NCBI GenBank assembly: GCA_021151605.1
Contig: JAGKWZ010000118.1
Span: forward strand, 1-15,574
From: Verrucomicrobiaceae bacterium
GTDB lineage: Bacteria; Verrucomicrobiota; Verrucomicrobiia; Verrucomicrobiales; Verrucomicrobiaceae
DNA: 15,574 nt
Reading direction: 5' to 3'
Part shown: one piece after another, positions 15,333 to 15,574 of the stretch
Layout of the letters: each line of letters starts with the position of its first letter
How positions within the stretch are numbered: the first letter of the stretch is position 1
Position numbers and translations under genes: made by a program
Notes under the pieces: generated by a model
Databases searched by the model: none
Seen by the model: the letters and a program-made list of their open reading frames with translations, nothing else
Told to the model about the DNA's origin: nothing

Positions 15333-15574
15333 CTAGCGCTTCATCATGGTGACGATGCGATGCACCACCTGGGTGAGTTCGCCGGCCTCGTAGGGCTTTG
15401 GTAAGACACCGACGAAGCCTTTTTCGAGGTAGGACATCTGGACGTCTTCATTGACGCTGCCGCTGGTGACAACGACGCGGGCATCGGGGTCAAATTTGAG
15501 GATCTCGGCTGCGGTTTCGCCGCCGTTCATGCCGCCACGGAGGGTGAGGTCCATGAGGACGACATCGGGCGTGG
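15333..15574 (-). CDS. response-regulator receiver domain, C-terminal end of a two-component protein (5' partial)
   Basis: The gene reads leftward and enters from the right edge, so its start is missing; about 79 codons are visible. Read from the edge it shows TPDVVLMDLTLRGGMNG, where the Asp after LM is the expected phosphoacceptor, then ARVVVTSGS with the conserved Thr/Ser switch position, and VLPKPYE with the conserved Lys. The protein ends just after this domain (VTMMKR), with no DNA-binding output domain. The DLTxxGGMxG version of the motif and the terminal position are common in receiver domains that end hybrid sensor histidine kinases, so that is the likeliest parent; a single-domain regulator is the alternative. 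An ATG at 15554 is internal to the domain. It is tail-to-tail with the PQQ-repeat gene. Confidence 0.85.
   Translation of the reverse strand, partial: TPDVVLMDLTLRGGMNGGETAAEILKFDPDARVVVTSGSVNEDVQMSYLEKGFVGVLPKPYEAGELTQVVHRIVTMMKR

Noticed and set aside
1..15574. tRNA, rRNA, insertion sequences, prophage or defence genes
   Set aside because: No transposase, integrase, cloverleaf-like sequence or defence domain was seen on either strand. The only phage-like item is the module inside the giant protein.

Overview
The window looks like a chromosomal segment of a Gram-negative bacterium with moderately high GC content, most likely from the Verrucomicrobiota (Prosthecobacter-like). That placement is inference. 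It rests on exported proteins with cleavable signal peptides, an outer-membrane barrel, a giant DUF11/FG-GAP surface protein ending in DGAS-type octapeptides, almost no recognisable Shine-Dalgarno sequences, and palindromic GC-rich intergenic debris. No marker gene such as rRNA is present to settle it.

Layout, left to right. (1) <1-903: the C-terminal 300 residues of an isochorismate-synthase-type chorismate-utilising enzyme, open at the left edge. (2) 951-2917: two exported proteins, a predicted outer-membrane beta-barrel and a FecR-like periplasmic protein with a Ser/Gly-rich tail. (3) 3027-5778: a compact forward cluster holding a stand-alone Lon-type substrate-binding domain protein, a small membrane-anchored protein of unknown function, and the ATPase and permease of a Mn/Zn/Fe-type (ABC-3) metal transporter. 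The small protein and the ATPase overlap by one base (TAATG). No metal-binding solute-binding protein is present. (4) 5779-6655: 877 bp without a credible gene, but with tandem hairpins, 32-bp imperfect direct repeats, a 21-bp-period repeat and inverted 15-mers, ending in an AT-rich promoter-like stretch. (5) 6656-13054: one 2132-residue exported protein, the dominant feature of the window. (6) 13171-15327: gatC, gatA and a tiny PQQ-type beta-propeller-repeat protein. (7) Complement 15333->15574: the receiver domain that ends a two-component protein, convergent with the previous gene and open at the right edge.

Most genes are housekeeping: menaquinone or siderophore precursor synthesis, metal uptake, and Glu-tRNA(Gln)/Asp-tRNA(Asn) amidation. 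The most unusual object is the giant secreted protein. Its last 106 residues fall into 13 consecutive octads in perfect 24-nt register. The core consensus is [LV][IV][GA][QN]DGA[SG]. The octads keep their amino-acid sequence while their synonymous codon positions have drifted, which suggests selection on the protein repeat. A module resembling those of phage tails and adhesins is inserted between DUF11-like domains of the same protein.
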